Part shown: positions 8,845 to 20,096 of the stretch, in pieces | Position numbering within the stretch: the first letter of the stretch is position 1 | Layout of the letters: every line of letters starts with the position of its first letter | NCBI RefSeq assembly: GCF_000243675.2 | Contig: NZ_AHMM02000024.1 | Coordinates: 186,001-250,000, forward strand | Source of the DNA: Leptospira inadai serovar Lyme str. 10 | GTDB lineage: Bacteria; Spirochaetota; Leptospiria; Leptospirales; Leptospiraceae | Direction: 5' to 3' | DNA length: 64,000 nucleotides | Notes under the pieces: model-generated | The model's input: the letters and a program-made list of their open reading frames with translations, nothing else | Told to the model about the DNA's origin: nothing | Database searches by the model: none | Made by a program: the position numbers and the translations under genes

Positions 8845-10413
8845 TTATTTCTCCGCGTGAATTTCTTCGGCGATCCAGGATGAGAACGTTTCCGTCGAGG
8901 TTCGAGCGGCGGAATACGTCAGATGATGCGGATCCAGAAAATCCCTTTTATCCCTCGCCACGTCTCTAGCATCCCGGAACGAATAATGTTTCGAACCCAG
9001 TGACCGTAAATACGACAGGTATCCTTTATACCAGGGGCTGTTTTCATATACGACTCTCTCGATCGGGTTCTCGGCGGAATTCACGATCATCACCTTAATT
9101 CCTTGGTCTTCCAGATACCGGACTCCTTTTTTGAGATATTCCAATTCGGACCAGGTAAAGAACCCTTTAGAACCGCCTAGTTTTTCCTTTGCGATTCTGA
9201 TCACTTTTAAACGGGTTAATGCCGACTCCGCATCCTCGTTCCGGTAAATTCTTTTCTCATAATCTTCCGCATATGCGTCGTCATTCAGATCCGCGATCCT
9301 GGAGTCGTCTATTCCGGGAATTCTCGTATAGGAGATATTACTTCCGATCTCTTTACGACAAAAATTCTGAGATAATCGGATTCCGTATATCTCCTCCGTC
9401 CCGAAAATTCTTCTATCGACTTCGTTGGAAGAGACTGGTTTATCCGTTTCGAACCGAAGTGAAATCTTACCCATCGTTCCCGGAAACTCCAAATCTAAAT
9501 TGGACCATCCCGCTTTTTCGAATGTCTTATCGAATATTAAAGTCTCCTCGGGCCTCTCCTGGAAGATTCTTACACGGGTTTTTTCATGCTGCAGAAAGAT
9601 GCTTTCTTTAAAATGGCCGTCCTTCGTTTCGCAATCGATATGAAATTTAGGCCTGGTCCAACCTCTCAAATAAATTCCTTCGTTCGGCAGAATTCCCGTA
9701 TAATAATGATACGATCGACCGCTGCGAAAATGGTGTTCGATGAAAGAGTCAAACGGATCATATACGAAACTTCGATACCGAGTTAAAAGAAATAAGGATC
9801 TGGATAAAAGCCCTAGAAATTGGGGTTTTCCTAATTCCAAAATTTTAAAACTATTGTCGCTCAAAAACTCCGCCGGATATAGGATTCGGTTTTGATGCCT
9901 GCCGGTGCTGAAATCTATAAATAAGCGGTTTTCGTCGAATCCTACCGACATATCCGGTTTTCCGGATTCCAGTTCGTCTTCTCCGACTAAGTAATCCAAT
10001 TGAAAATCGGCCGGGTTCAGAACGTAGAAAACGAGTTCGGGTTTTTTGGATGCGATGTCTTTTCGATAGAAATAGAAATCGGATGGAGTGAGGGCCGGAT
10101 GCGCGTAAAATTCCGCTTTTACTTTTTTGGAAGAATCGCTTCCGTTCTTTTGAAAATGCGCGGTAATCATTTCCGGAAACACGGAATATAAAGCGACACT
10201 GCTCCCGACGACCAAAACCCCGTCCTCATCCTCTTTGAATCGGATCCTATTTCTTTTCTCCAAGAAGTTAAACCAAGGCGATGTGTCCCATTCCAATTCG
10301 TTCGGAAAATGAAATAAAACAAAAGGGAAAACGATCCTATCTAAAAAGGAAAAAAATGCAAGGAACGCGATGCTCAATCCGAGCACGCGTAGTTTGAAAA
10401 ATCTTTCAGTCAT
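8845..10413 (-). CDS. SGNH/GDSL hydrolase-like membrane-anchored protein
   Basis: 522-residue protein with one N-terminal membrane segment (about residues 9-32) and a large extracytoplasmic part. VLVVGSSVALYS near residue 66 looks like the nucleophile block of SGNH hydrolases. DPHHLTYSAA near the C-terminus (about 495-504) supplies the Asp-x-x-His pair. Between them lies a beta-rich insertion (about 225-350) that could bind carbohydrate; this is inference. Such proteins often accompany glycan O-acylation. The ATG overlaps the Fur-family stop by 4 bases (ATGA), a strong sign of cotranscription with a metal regulator, which is unusual for this type. Confidence 0.6.
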   Translation of the reverse strand: MTERFFKLRVLGLSIAFLAFFSFLDRIVFPFVLFHFPNELEWDTSPWFNFLEKRNRIRFKEDEDGVLVVGSSVALYSVFPEMITAHFQKNGSDSSKKVKAEFYAHPALTPSDFYFYRKDIASKKPELVFYVLNPADFQLDYLVGEDELESGKPDMSVGFDENRLFIDFSTGRHQNRILYPAEFLSDNSFKILELGKPQFLGLLSRSLFLLTRYRSFVYDPFDSFIEHHFRSGRSYHYYTGILPNEGIYLRGWTRPKFHIDCETKDGHFKESIFLQHEKTRVRIFQERPEETLIFDKTFEKAGWSNLDLEFPGTMGKISLRFETDKPVSSNEVDRRIFGTEEIYGIRLSQNFCRKEIGSNISYTRIPGIDDSRIADLNDDAYAEDYEKRIYRNEDAESALTRLKVIRIAKEKLGGSKGFFTWSELEYLKKGVRYLEDQGIKVMIVNSAENPIERVVYENSPWYKGYLSYLRSLGSKHYSFRDARDVARDKRDFLDPHHLTYSAARTSTETFSSWIAEEIHAEK

Positions 10414-10808
10414 TTGCCGGTTAGGTTACATTCGGAGCAAACCCCATAAAGAATAATCTCATGGGAGTCTACGCGAAATCCTTTGGGTAAGTTTTCGATC
10501 GGGAAAGGACAAACTTCCACATCGAACACTCGATCGCATCTGATACAGTGAAAATGATGGTGGTGATCCAAATGGCTCGTTTCGAAACGAGAAGATTCTC
10601 CGGGAAGCTTTATCTCGTGAATTTTTTCGGATTCCAATAGGTTATGTACGGTCCGGTAGACCGTCGCTATTCCGATATTCTTTACCGTGATTTTAGAAAG
10701 GTCGTAGATTTCCTTTACGGAAAGAGGACCTTTCGCATCCTGAATCACACGAAAAATTTCCTCTTTTTGTTTTGTCTTCCGAGACGCGGCTTTCTTATCT
10801 TCGTTCAT
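10410..10808 (-). CDS. Fur-family metal-responsive repressor
   Basis: 132-residue DNA-binding regulator of the Fur/PerR/Zur family. The N-terminal winged helix contains ATVYRTVHNLLE. The dimerisation half carries the His-rich stretch DHHHHFHC and two CxxC pairs (CIRC and, near the end, CSEC) that would form the structural zinc site. I choose the ATG at 10808; an upstream in-frame TTG at 10838 has no visible ribosome site. It lies 81 bases after a CobW-type GTPase gene and overlaps the next gene by 4 bases. Which metal it senses cannot be told from sequence. The Fur-type palindrome upstream of the GTPase makes autoregulation likely. Confidence 0.92.
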   Translation of the reverse strand: MNEDKKAASRKTKQKEEIFRVIQDAKGPLSVKEIYDLSKITVKNIGIATVYRTVHNLLESEKIHEIKLPGESSRFETSHLDHHHHFHCIRCDRVFDVEVCPFPIENLPKGFRVDSHEIILYGVCSECNLTGK

Positions 10809-10889
10809 TTGGGGATCCCAAGTAAACCGGGAATACAATTTATGATAAATTTTCGAGCAAAAGGAAGAATTCTTTCCGCTCTTGCCAAT

Positions 10890-12119
10890 TTATCGGGACG
10901 GATTTTCGAGTTCTTCCTCCATCCGAATTTCCCAATCAGGAAACGGATCCGAAAAGGATTCCCAACCGCTCGGACCGTAAGAAAATTCTTCCGCGGTGAC
11001 GAGACAACCGTCTAGTAAGCTTGTGATTTCTTCGTGGTCCATGTCAACTCCGATTAGCACGATTTCCTGCCTCCGATCCCCGTACGGTTCCTGCCATTGC
11101 GATAGGATTTCCTTTTCCGCATCTTTTTCGGGCCATTCCGATCGAGGAGTAGCTGCCCACCAGAGTCCCGCGTTTTCAGTTCTACAGGCACCTCCCGCTT
11201 GAGACCATCCGCCTACCCAATCCGGTCGAGTGGCCAACCAAAAAAATCCTTTGGAACGGATTACTCCGGGCCATTCCTCCTGCAGGATGTCCCAAAACCT
11301 ATGAGGATGAAACGGCCTTCTTGCACGGTATACAAAGGAACTAACTCCGAACTCTTCCGTCTCCGGTAGATGTTCTCCCCTAAGCTCTTTTAACCAACCC
11401 GGAGCCTCCGCCGCTTTTAAAAAATCGAATCGGCCAGTATTTAAAATAAGCTTTGGGTCCACTTTCCCTTCTCGTACGGGAATTATGAGAGCGTCCGGGT
11501 TCAGGCGTTTCAGAATAGAGGCCAGATTGAGTAACTCCTCCTGCGAAACCAAATCCGTCTTATTGATCAGAAGAACGTTTGCGAATTCCACTTGCTCGAT
11601 TAAAAGATCAACGATTGTTCTCGTATCTTCCTCGTTCGCGGCTAAATCTCGGTCGGAAAGATCTTCGGACGAGGAATAATCCTTTAGAAAATTCCAAGCA
11701 TCGATGACCGTCACCATCGTATCCAAATCCGCGATTTGGGAGAGGGAAAAACCGGATTCGTCTTCGAACGTAAAGGTTTCCGCCACCGGAAGCGGTTCGG
11801 CAATGCCTGTGGATTCGATGAGCAGGTAATCGAATTTACCGTCTTTGGCCAGCTTAGAGATTTCGTTTAATAAATCTTCTCGCAACGTACAGCAGATACA
11901 ACCGTTGGAAAGTTCGACCAAAGTTTCTTCCGTACGGGATAGCTGAGCCCCCCCGGATTTTATCAGGTTCGCATCGATATTCACTTCGCTCATATCGTTT
12001 ACGATGACTGCAACTTTGAGACCTTCGCGATTTTTTAAAATGTGATTTAATACGGTGGTTTTTCCGGAACCCAGGAATCCAGATAGGACCGTAACTGGAA
12101 GTCGGCGAGAAACTAGCAT
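10890..12119 (-). CDS. CobW/COG0523-family metallochaperone GTPase (ZigA-like)
   Basis: 409-residue GTPase of the COG0523 group, which delivers zinc or cobalt to client proteins. Visible motifs are the P-loop GFLGSGKTT (residues 14-22), the metal site GCICC (Cys74, Cys76, Cys77), the switch region [15 protein letters not shown], and NKTD for guanine specificity. The C-terminal domain includes [11 protein letters not shown] and a GLWWAATP segment typical of the ZigA/YciC side of the family. It heads a minus-strand unit with a Fur-family gene. A perfect Fur-type palindrome 38 bases upstream of the start suggests metal-limitation control, most probably zinc, but this is inference. Confidence 0.9.
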   Translation of the reverse strand: MLVSRRLPVTVLSGFLGSGKTTVLNHILKNREGLKVAVIVNDMSEVNIDANLIKSGGAQLSRTEETLVELSNGCICCTLREDLLNEISKLAKDGKFDYLLIESTGIAEPLPVAETFTFEDESGFSLSQIADLDTMVTVIDAWNFLKDYSSSEDLSDRDLAANEEDTRTIVDLLIEQVEFANVLLINKTDLVSQEELLNLASILKRLNPDALIIPVREGKVDPKLILNTGRFDFLKAAEAPGWLKELRGEHLPETEEFGVSSFVYRARRPFHPHRFWDILQEEWPGVIRSKGFFWLATRPDWVGGWSQAGGACRTENAGLWWAATPRSEWPEKDAEKEILSQWQEPYGDRRQEIVLIGVDMDHEEITSLLDGCLVTAEEFSYGPSGWESFSDPFPDWEIRMEEELENPSR

Positions 12120-12148
12120 GAATTTTAGCGTTTCGAAGATCCTATTTT

Positions 12149-12182
12149 TGTCAACTATTAATGATAATTAATTATCATTAAT
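12149..12182 (-). promoter_or_regulatory. Fur/Zur-type operator with adjacent -35-like element
   Basis: Positions 12157-12182 form a perfect 26-bp palindrome whose core is TGATAATTAATTATCA, close to the classical Fur/Zur box. On the minus strand a TTGACA hexamer (12149-12154) follows directly, between the palindrome and the CobW start at 12119; no well-spaced -10 was found for it. The site also lies 104 bases upstream of the divergent LRR lipoprotein gene, so it could act on both. Its owner is probably the Fur-family protein encoded two genes away. Confidence 0.8.
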
Positions 12183-12286
12183 TTCCGAGATTTCACTCCG
12201 TCCGATCTAAGGTGGGAACTCCGAATCCGCCGCCTAACTCCGTAAATTCGTGTTTCCAGGAAAGCCTTGGTCGTTACGGTTCAGTT

Positions 12287-13000
12287 ATGAGAGGAGTTGC
12301 GATTCTTCTAGGAATCATTTCAATCGGATGCTTATTTTCTACAAAATCGGGATTGCCGATCCGGACTCCGGCCGGAAAAACATTGGGTTATTATCCGGTG
12401 GAAACTCGATGGATCGGATTTGACCAAGCCCCGTCGCTCCGAGATCTCTCTTCGTTTCAGAAAGTGGAAATCTTGGAATTTCCGCTTTCGAATCTTTCCT
12501 CTCTGGAGGAGTTACCGCAACTCCCCCGCCTTCGGTATATCAATCTTAGCGGTACAAGCGTCCGCGATTTCAAACCGTTAGAAAAGCAACCCAAGCTGGA
12601 TTCAATTATCCTTAACGGAAACCCGATAGCGGATATCGATATAGCGACGTATTCTGGTTGGAATCGACTCACTCGAATCGAACTTTCTAACACCAAGGTT
12701 TCTAGGCTTGAATTTCTGGGCTTCGGATGCGCTGTAAGACATTTAGAGCTTCGAAATACTTCCGTTTCCGATCTTCGACCTTTGGCAAACTGTTTGCAAC
12801 TAAGGGAATTGTATCTTCAGGGAACCAAAGTTTCGAATCTTGCTCCGTTATACGGATTAAACGAACTCATGCATTTACAATTGGACCGGACTTCCGTCGC
12901 CGACGAAGAAATCAGCGGTCTCCGAAAGAAATTACCATATCTAAAAATCTTTCCCGGAATGCGCAAAATTCTAAGTTCCGAAACCGGATTAGATAGATAA
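12287..13000 (+). CDS. Leucine-rich-repeat lipoprotein
   Basis: 237-residue probable lipoprotein. I choose the ATG at 12287 because it begins the signal peptide MRGVAILLGIISIGC, with a lipobox and Cys15; the frame is open 75 bases further upstream but that would bury the signal. From about residue 70 it has six LRR units of roughly 22 residues with patterns such as LRYINLSGTSVRDFKPL and LRELYLQGTKVSNLAPL. These suggest a surface protein-binding solenoid. It is transcribed away from the CobW-Fur unit, with the Fur-type palindrome in the shared intergenic space. Confidence 0.85.
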   Translation: MRGVAILLGIISIGCLFSTKSGLPIRTPAGKTLGYYPVETRWIGFDQAPSLRDLSSFQKVEILEFPLSNLSSLEELPQLPRLRYINLSGTSVRDFKPLEKQPKLDSIILNGNPIADIDIATYSGWNRLTRIELSNTKVSRLEFLGFGCAVRHLELRNTSVSDLRPLANCLQLRELYLQGTKVSNLAPLYGLNELMHLQLDRTSVADEEISGLRKKLPYLKIFPGMRKILSSETGLDR

Positions 13001-13008
13001 AAGCCGGT

Positions 13009-13812
13009 TTATTCATAGGCCAGAGGCGAGGCCTCTCCCGGATTCGTGTATAAAATAAGATCGCCGCCGGAAATACTTAATCCGTCGGCCTGAATTTCTC
13101 CCGTAGTTTCCACCGTTATCAAAGATGTCAGGCTTCGTCTTTTTCCATCCGGTTTTTCTAATACAACTGCAGCGCCTTTCCGAACCTTGGAAAGACGCAT
13201 TCCCCAAATTTCCAAAATTCCTCGTTTTGCGAACAATACGACGGCCGCAACTCGATTCGGAGCGGAGGAGGCGGATCTTCCCAGTTGGATTCCTTCCTCC
13301 TCGCCTTCGGGTCCCGGAATTAAACGGATTTGATTCTGCCCCGACTTCCATATTAGAAATTCAAAATGGTCGCACTCGTAGGCCCGAGTCAATGTCCAAC
13401 GATCTCCGCTTCCTTTGCTAGTGAACATTCTGCAAAGTTTCGGTCGGAAACGGTATCCTCTTCCCTTAGGATCGGCGACGAGTTTCCCTTCGAATCTAGT
13501 TTCTTCCCAATTCTTGGCTTCGGTGACTGAGAGCTGGCTGAGCAAAAATTCGGGCCGTCCTCTTTTTGTATTCAGGTAAATTTGTCTTATATAGAATCCA
13601 GTCGAGATACTTTGTATCTTAGAAAAATATTCTCCATCTTCCGGCAAGGTAGTAATCCCTTCGGGGTAATCCATCGAGTCCGAACGATCTATAGGAGAAG
13701 GACGAAAGGAACATTGGAAAGAAAACAAAGAGATAAGAAATAAATTTCCACAGAAGGAAAAAAATTTCCAACGAGAAAAAATCGAAAAGTCCAATGCGAC
13801 TTGCTCCAACAA
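13009..13812 (-). CDS. Exported protein of unknown function, possible lipoprotein
   Basis: 267-residue protein that I do not recognise. The hydrophobic segment FFSFCGNLFLISLFSFQC at about residues 17-34 could be a signal peptide ending in a relaxed spirochaetal lipobox. The rest is soluble and beta-rich. The start is a TTG with an AGGAAA-like ribosome site about 10 bases upstream; no ATG fits. Its 3' end faces the LRR gene with only 8 bases between stops, and no terminator is visible between them. Confidence 0.65.
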   Translation of the reverse strand: MLEQVALDFSIFSRWKFFSFCGNLFLISLFSFQCSFRPSPIDRSDSMDYPEGITTLPEDGEYFSKIQSISTGFYIRQIYLNTKRGRPEFLLSQLSVTEAKNWEETRFEGKLVADPKGRGYRFRPKLCRMFTSKGSGDRWTLTRAYECDHFEFLIWKSGQNQIRLIPGPEGEEEGIQLGRSASSAPNRVAAVVLFAKRGILEIWGMRLSKVRKGAAVVLEKPDGKRRSLTSLITVETTGEIQADGLSISGGDLILYTNPGEASPLAYE

Positions 13813-13888
13813 TAATGTCTTTCCTAATTGACTCTAAGATAGGGCTCAAGCGAGTAAAGCAGATTCCTATCTGGGACGACGACTATCA

Positions 13889-15505
13889 ATGAACAGGTTC
13901 TATAATCGAGAACCGGCGCTAGTTCCGAACCGACCGCCACTGGAAGTCGGCTTCGTAAGACTGCTGCGTCCGTTCACTTTCATTCTACTAGTTTCGTCCT
14001 GCGTCAATTTTTGTACCGCTTTTATCCACTCGAAATCGGAACATTCCGAATATTCCCCGGCGATTAGTCAACTTTTGTCCTTAGTTGCTTCTTCTCCCAA
14101 TTGCAACGGTGACGGCGCATTCTGGGCGAGAGATCTAGTATCGAACACATCCTATTGCACTCAGACGAATCTCGTGGCTTCCGGGCAATATATTAACGTT
14201 TACGCAGAACCTTCTTTGATAAATGCATTAAATTATCAGAATATAGCGACGGAATTCGATACTCGGATACACCCTAGGTTGGAAGCGGCTTTCGGCGTTC
14301 CCAACGATCTGGATAAGAACGGAAAGGTGACGATTTTAGTACTCGATATCCGAGACGGAAGTTCGCCGGGTGGGTCATTTGTAGCGGGATATTTCGACCC
14401 GGCCGATTATTATCCCGATTCGCTTACATCCCGGATCCGATCCAATTTCCGGGACATGTTATATTTGGATGGGGTACAATTAGTGGCCCTAAGAAATAGA
14501 GATATGGCCAACGGAAAACCGGACACGTTTTTAGCGACGATGTCCCACGAATACCAACACTTGGTTCGCTTTCAATACGAGGCGATCGCTTTGGCCCAAG
14601 GAGGAAATCGAGACGAAACTTGGATTAACGAAGGAACCAGCGAAGTCGCATCCGATATAGCCGGATACTCCCCTCAAACGGCCAGAATCAATTGTTACCG
14701 GGGAAATATTCCCGGAGCTTGCGCAAGAGGAGTCAATGGCTCTTCGATTTTCGGTTCCGCACATTACAATTCGGTCGTCGATTACGCGTTTTCCTATCCG
14801 TTTATGAAATACGTATATCTTTCTTCAGGCGATACTACTGCGGAGCGGGATCTCTTCTTCAAGGCTAGTGTACAGGGAACTGCGGGGGTTCGCGCGGTCG
14901 ACGCGACCAGTTTGTTCGAAATATTTCGAAGAACTTCTAAGGCCTACTCGACTCAAGACCCTGTTGTGGGCTCTCTAGGACCGACATCGGGAGACACATT
15001 CCGCAGGATATTCGCCGCCTTCCTATGGCAGTCCATCGGAGATACGTCCCCCGATACGGTTCAAGCCGGCACGGATACGATCGGGGCGGATGCACTTCGG
15101 CAATCGATCGACTCGATCATTACCCGATTTCCGTTTGTCGGAGCGAATCAAGATGGAATAGAACTGCAAGGTTTATACACTCCGAGCAGACTACCGGAGA
15201 TTGTCCCCTTACCTACATTGAATCCGGGCCAATTTCAGCTCGTAAAATTGTACCAAGAAAATGTGAATGCTTCGCCGGGATTGTTTTTAATGAAGAAAAA
15301 TTTTAACGGAAGCGATTATTCGATTCAGATAAATACCGAACCATACAGAGCGGGAGGTATTTCTTTTTCATACGGAAGGACGAATGCATCAGGGGATGGA
15401 CAAGGAATCCAATTACCGGATTCGGATACCCCGAACCCGATCTGCCCTCATGATTTCTTAAAAGTGAATTCGGTTCCCGCCAAATTTCCGGGATTCTCCC
15501 AATAA
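13889..15505 (+). CDS. M30 (hyicolysin)-like secreted metallopeptidase
   Basis: 538-residue exported protein. The N-terminal region includes a hydrophobic stretch ending in LLVSSC, a probable lipobox. The zinc motif HEYQH is at residues 220-224 and is followed about 30 residues later by NEGTSEVASDIAGY, which probably carries the third ligand Glu, as in the M30/gluzincin pattern. A preceding DLDKNGKVTILVLDI segment is also typical. The protein would act at the cell surface or outside. It stands alone between divergent and convergent neighbours; the next gene's stop lies only 4 bases after its own. Confidence 0.8.
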   Translation: MNRFYNREPALVPNRPPLEVGFVRLLRPFTFILLVSSCVNFCTAFIHSKSEHSEYSPAISQLLSLVASSPNCNGDGAFWARDLVSNTSYCTQTNLVASGQYINVYAEPSLINALNYQNIATEFDTRIHPRLEAAFGVPNDLDKNGKVTILVLDIRDGSSPGGSFVAGYFDPADYYPDSLTSRIRSNFRDMLYLDGVQLVALRNRDMANGKPDTFLATMSHEYQHLVRFQYEAIALAQGGNRDETWINEGTSEVASDIAGYSPQTARINCYRGNIPGACARGVNGSSIFGSAHYNSVVDYAFSYPFMKYVYLSSGDTTAERDLFFKASVQGTAGVRAVDATSLFEIFRRTSKAYSTQDPVVGSLGPTSGDTFRRIFAAFLWQSIGDTSPDTVQAGTDTIGADALRQSIDSIITRFPFVGANQDGIELQGLYTPSRLPEIVPLPTLNPGQFQLVKLYQENVNASPGLFLMKKNFNGSDYSIQINTEPYRAGGISFSYGRTNASGDGQGIQLPDSDTPNPICPHDFLKVNSVPAKFPGFSQ

Positions 15506-15509
15506 AAGA

Positions 15510-15821
15510 TTAAGGCGTTCCGGAAAGTAATCCCCGAAATTCTCCCATTCTTTCTTCTGCCGCTTTTTGAGCCGATTCGATGGACTGGTTTACGGCCTGC
15601 TTTATACTTTTCTGTAATAGTTTTTTGTCGTTCTTTGCCAACAACTCGTCTTCGATTCGGACTTCCTGCACTACGAGTTTTCCGTCCGATATGCATGTAA
15701 CCAAATCGTTCTTGGATTTTCCTTCGAAAGATAATGCTTGCAGTTCTTTTTCCAGACGCTTCATTCGAACGCGCATCTGGTTCATCTGTTTTAGATTCTC
15801 TAAGTTCTTTCCGCCGAACAT
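15510..15821 (-). CDS. YbaB/EbfC-family nucleoid-associated protein
   Basis: 103-residue small DNA-binding protein. The N-terminal helix carries the family pattern (LKQMNQMRVRMKRLEKEL), the middle has a beta segment DGKLVVQEVRI, and a C-terminal helix ends with MGEFRGLL. Size and layout match YbaB, which binds DNA as a dimer. It follows the Lon-like gene by 82 bases on the same strand; no recR or dnaX lies next to it, unlike in many bacteria. Its stop nearly touches that of the metallopeptidase on the other strand. Confidence 0.88.
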   Translation of the reverse strand: MFGGKNLENLKQMNQMRVRMKRLEKELQALSFEGKSKNDLVTCISDGKLVVQEVRIEDELLAKNDKKLLQKSIKQAVNQSIESAQKAAEERMGEFRGLLSGTP

Positions 15822-15903
15822 TCAATCCCTCTTCGTCCCGGAATTTCCGGTTTTCATGAAAGGATTTTTAGCCTCTCCTAGTAAGCAAGTCTTTCTCCGA
15901 AGA

Positions 15904-17562
<1,659 letters not shown>

Positions 17563-17603
17563 TAAAAATAAGCGATCCGGCGCGTAGGATCCGTACGGAT
17601 ATT

Positions 17604-18644
17604 CTAGAGAAGTAACATCGCATCACCATAGGAAAAGAACCGAAATCCGTTTTTTACCGCGTAACGATAAGCGGATAATACACGCTCTTTACCTGCAAAC
17701 GCGCAAACGAGAAGAAGCAAACTACTTTCCGGCAAATGAAAATTCGTGATTAACCCGTCGCAGCTCGATATCCGATCCCCGGGCTGTAGGAATAATCGAG
17801 TCGTATCTTCTCCGGCTCGAAATCGCCTCGTTTGCGGATCGTAAGAGGATTCCAGAGCTCGAAGAGTCGTAGTTCCTACGGAGACGATTCTTCTTCCGGC
17901 TTCCTTGGCGGAATTCAGAATTTCGGAGACCTCCGTGGAAATAAAGTACGACTCTTCATGCAGCTTCTTCTCCCGAAAATGTTCCTGCGAAAGGGGTTGA
18001 AACGTCCCGTAACCGACTCTCAATTCCAGTTCCACAAAATCGATTCCTGCATTTCTGATTTCGCTTAGCAATTCCGTCGTGAAGTGCAATCCTGCGGTGG
18101 GTGCTGCGACGGAACCTAAATTCTTAGCGTAGACCGTTTGATAACGAATCGAATCTTCTTCGGAACTTTCCCGTTTGAAATACGGAGGAATCGGGATCTT
18201 TCCGATACTTTCAAAATCTTCCTCGCGAAAATCGGACGTACATTTCAAAAAAGTGAATTCTTCCTCCTTATTTAGTACGATGAATTCCAACGAGGCCGAT
18301 TCCTCCGCTACTAACGGAGTTCCTTCCTTTAACTTTTTGGAGTTTCGAATCAACGCCTTCCAAATATTATCGTTTCCTCCGGAAAGAAACAATGCCTCGT
18401 GCCTGCGTCCGGAAATCGTTTTTAGATAAACTCTACGTTTACTGACTCGAGCGGTGTTTGCAATAAGGACATCCCCCTTCTTGAGATGGTTTCTGACGGA
18501 AGCGAATGAAACTTCCTCGAGTAAGGTATCTTCTTTCCGATCAAGAACTAGGAGCCGACTCTCGTCACGGCGAGAGGAAGGATGCTTTGCAATTTGGTTT
18601 TCCGGAAGATCGAAGGAGAACTCGGAAAGATCCTGGATTTCCAT
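17604..18644 (-). CDS. queA: S-adenosylmethionine:tRNA ribosyltransferase-isomerase QueA
   Basis: 346-residue enzyme that transfers and isomerises the ribose of SAM onto preQ1 in tRNA, making epoxyqueuosine. The start chosen is the ATG at 18644, giving the typical N-terminus [18 protein letters not shown]; upstream in-frame codons add a non-family extension. Signatures seen are [13 protein letters not shown] and [18 protein letters not shown], and the C-terminus [12 protein letters not shown] is canonical. It is divergent from the GT87 gene, with 116 bases between the starts. Confidence 0.96.
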   Translation of the reverse strand: MEIQDLSEFSFDLPENQIAKHPSSRRDESRLLVLDRKEDTLLEEVSFASVRNHLKKGDVLIANTARVSKRRVYLKTISGRRHEALFLSGGNDNIWKALIRNSKKLKEGTPLVAEESASLEFIVLNKEEEFTFLKCTSDFREEDFESIGKIPIPPYFKRESSEEDSIRYQTVYAKNLGSVAAPTAGLHFTTELLSEIRNAGIDFVELELRVGYGTFQPLSQEHFREKKLHEESYFISTEVSEILNSAKEAGRRIVSVGTTTLRALESSYDPQTRRFRAGEDTTRLFLQPGDRISSCDGLITNFHLPESSLLLLVCAFAGKERVLSAYRYAVKNGFRFFSYGDAMLLL

Positions 18645-18760
18645 AGTTCCAAAAAAAACCGAAGAGACTTGAAGAAAACCGATTTTTCTCTCCGGTTCGG
18701 ACGGCAACCGAGAATCGTTATTTTGTTGGCTTTTCGAGGCTTCCGGAAAAGAGTACCTGA

Positions 18761-20089
18761 ATGCGGATCGATCTCCGAAAAAGGGGGCCCCTGCTCCTTT
18801 TTATAACCCTGCTCGCGTATCTCCTATTAAACGGGCTGAGTCACGTATCCCAAGACACTGACTTTAAAGATTATTTCGAAGCTTCTAAAAATTTTAGAAT
18901 CCAGAAAGATCTGTATGATCTTGACGTCTTAGAAGAACTGACGAAGGAATTAAAATCCGGAAAGCTAAACTTAAACGATATTCTGAAACCCGAAATTTTT
19001 CTACGTCTACAGGCTAAAATGGATAATGTAGGCGCCTATATTTATCCTCCTACGTTCGCATTTTTATTAATTCCTCTTTCTTTTTCAGAATATGAAGTTT
19101 CATCCGCGGTGTTCTTTTGTCTTAACTTCGGAGCTCTCGTTGCGAGTCTTTTGCTGATCGGAAAATTCTTAAAAAGAGACGGGCAATTCCTGTTTCTCAC
19201 CGCAGTCGTTCTACTGTGTTTTCGATTTATCGAAAATCACCAAAACAACAACCAAGTCGGCTTCATTCTGATTTTCTTAATTCTTTCCTCCGTTACGGTT
19301 AAAAAAGATTGGTTGGCCGGACTACTGCTTGCGCTTGCAATCGTGATTAAAATAACTCCTGCGGTTTTTCTCTTCTATTTTTTGGTTAAAAGAAGATATT
19401 CCGTTCTATTCTATGCGCTAGGCTTCGGGGCATTATGGGCATTTCTTCCGGCTTTCTTCGAGCCTTCCTTTACCTGGAATATGAATCAAACCTGGTACGA
19501 ACTCGTTTTAGAGAAATACCTAAAATCTCCGGCAATTCGGGCTTGGAAAAATAACCAAAGCTTAAGTTCCACTTTGGCGAAATATTTCCTGCAATATGCG
19601 GATATCATGAACCAAGGCCGATTCGGAATGCCGTTGGTCGAACTTACCTTAAATCAAATCAAATGGATCGGAAATATTCTTTCCATAGGAATAGCCGCGC
19701 CGTATTTATATCGGGCTTACAAGGGCGCCTCCGACGGTTTTCTGTTATCCGGACTCTTTTTCTTTTCCGTATTATTTAGCGGAATTTCCTGGATTCACGC
19801 ATTCGTATTCCTGCTTTTTCCGACGGCGTTTGCTCTTTCCGGCTTTTGGCCTAGGACGGAAAGATTTCCGAATCGCGAGGAATGGAAATCCTTATTCGGC
19901 AAAAATAAGTCGGTAGGCACGTATCTAATTCTTTCTTTTGCGGTTTTACTTCTCAATCGAGCTATTATCGGCTCTGCCGCGGAGGAATTGCTGATGATGT
20001 TTTCCTTTTTATTTTACATTTCCGTAATTCAGTATTTCTGCATCTTTTTTATCGAGTCCAAAAACAATTCGGATCCGAAGTCGATTTAG
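18761..20089 (+). CDS. GT87-like (DUF2029) polyprenol-sugar glycosyltransferase
   Basis: 442-residue membrane protein with about 10-12 helices. It resembles GT-C glycosyltransferases of family GT87. The first extracytoplasmic loop has DTDFKDYFEASKNFR and a later YIYPPTFAFLLIPLS segment, the usual layout of DUF2029 proteins. KKDWLAGLLLALAIVIKITP is another typical segment. It would use a lipid-phosphate sugar on the periplasmic side. It opens a plus-strand glycan gene cluster that runs to about 28.5 kb with tiny intergenic gaps. Confidence 0.8.
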   Translation: MRIDLRKRGPLLLFITLLAYLLLNGLSHVSQDTDFKDYFEASKNFRIQKDLYDLDVLEELTKELKSGKLNLNDILKPEIFLRLQAKMDNVGAYIYPPTFAFLLIPLSFSEYEVSSAVFFCLNFGALVASLLLIGKFLKRDGQFLFLTAVVLLCFRFIENHQNNNQVGFILIFLILSSVTVKKDWLAGLLLALAIVIKITPAVFLFYFLVKRRYSVLFYALGFGALWAFLPAFFEPSFTWNMNQTWYELVLEKYLKSPAIRAWKNNQSLSSTLAKYFLQYADIMNQGRFGMPLVELTLNQIKWIGNILSIGIAAPYLYRAYKGASDGFLLSGLFFFSVLFSGISWIHAFVFLLFPTAFALSGFWPRTERFPNREEWKSLFGKNKSVGTYLILSFAVLLLNRAIIGSAAEELLMMFSFLFYISVIQYFCIFFIESKNNSDPKSI

Positions 20090-20096
20090 CCAACAG

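Noticed and set aside
9219..9611. 130-codon open frame opposite the SGNH-like gene
   Set aside because: It lies wholly within a well-supported gene on the other strand and its Arg/Ser/Phe-rich translation is typical of a shadow frame.
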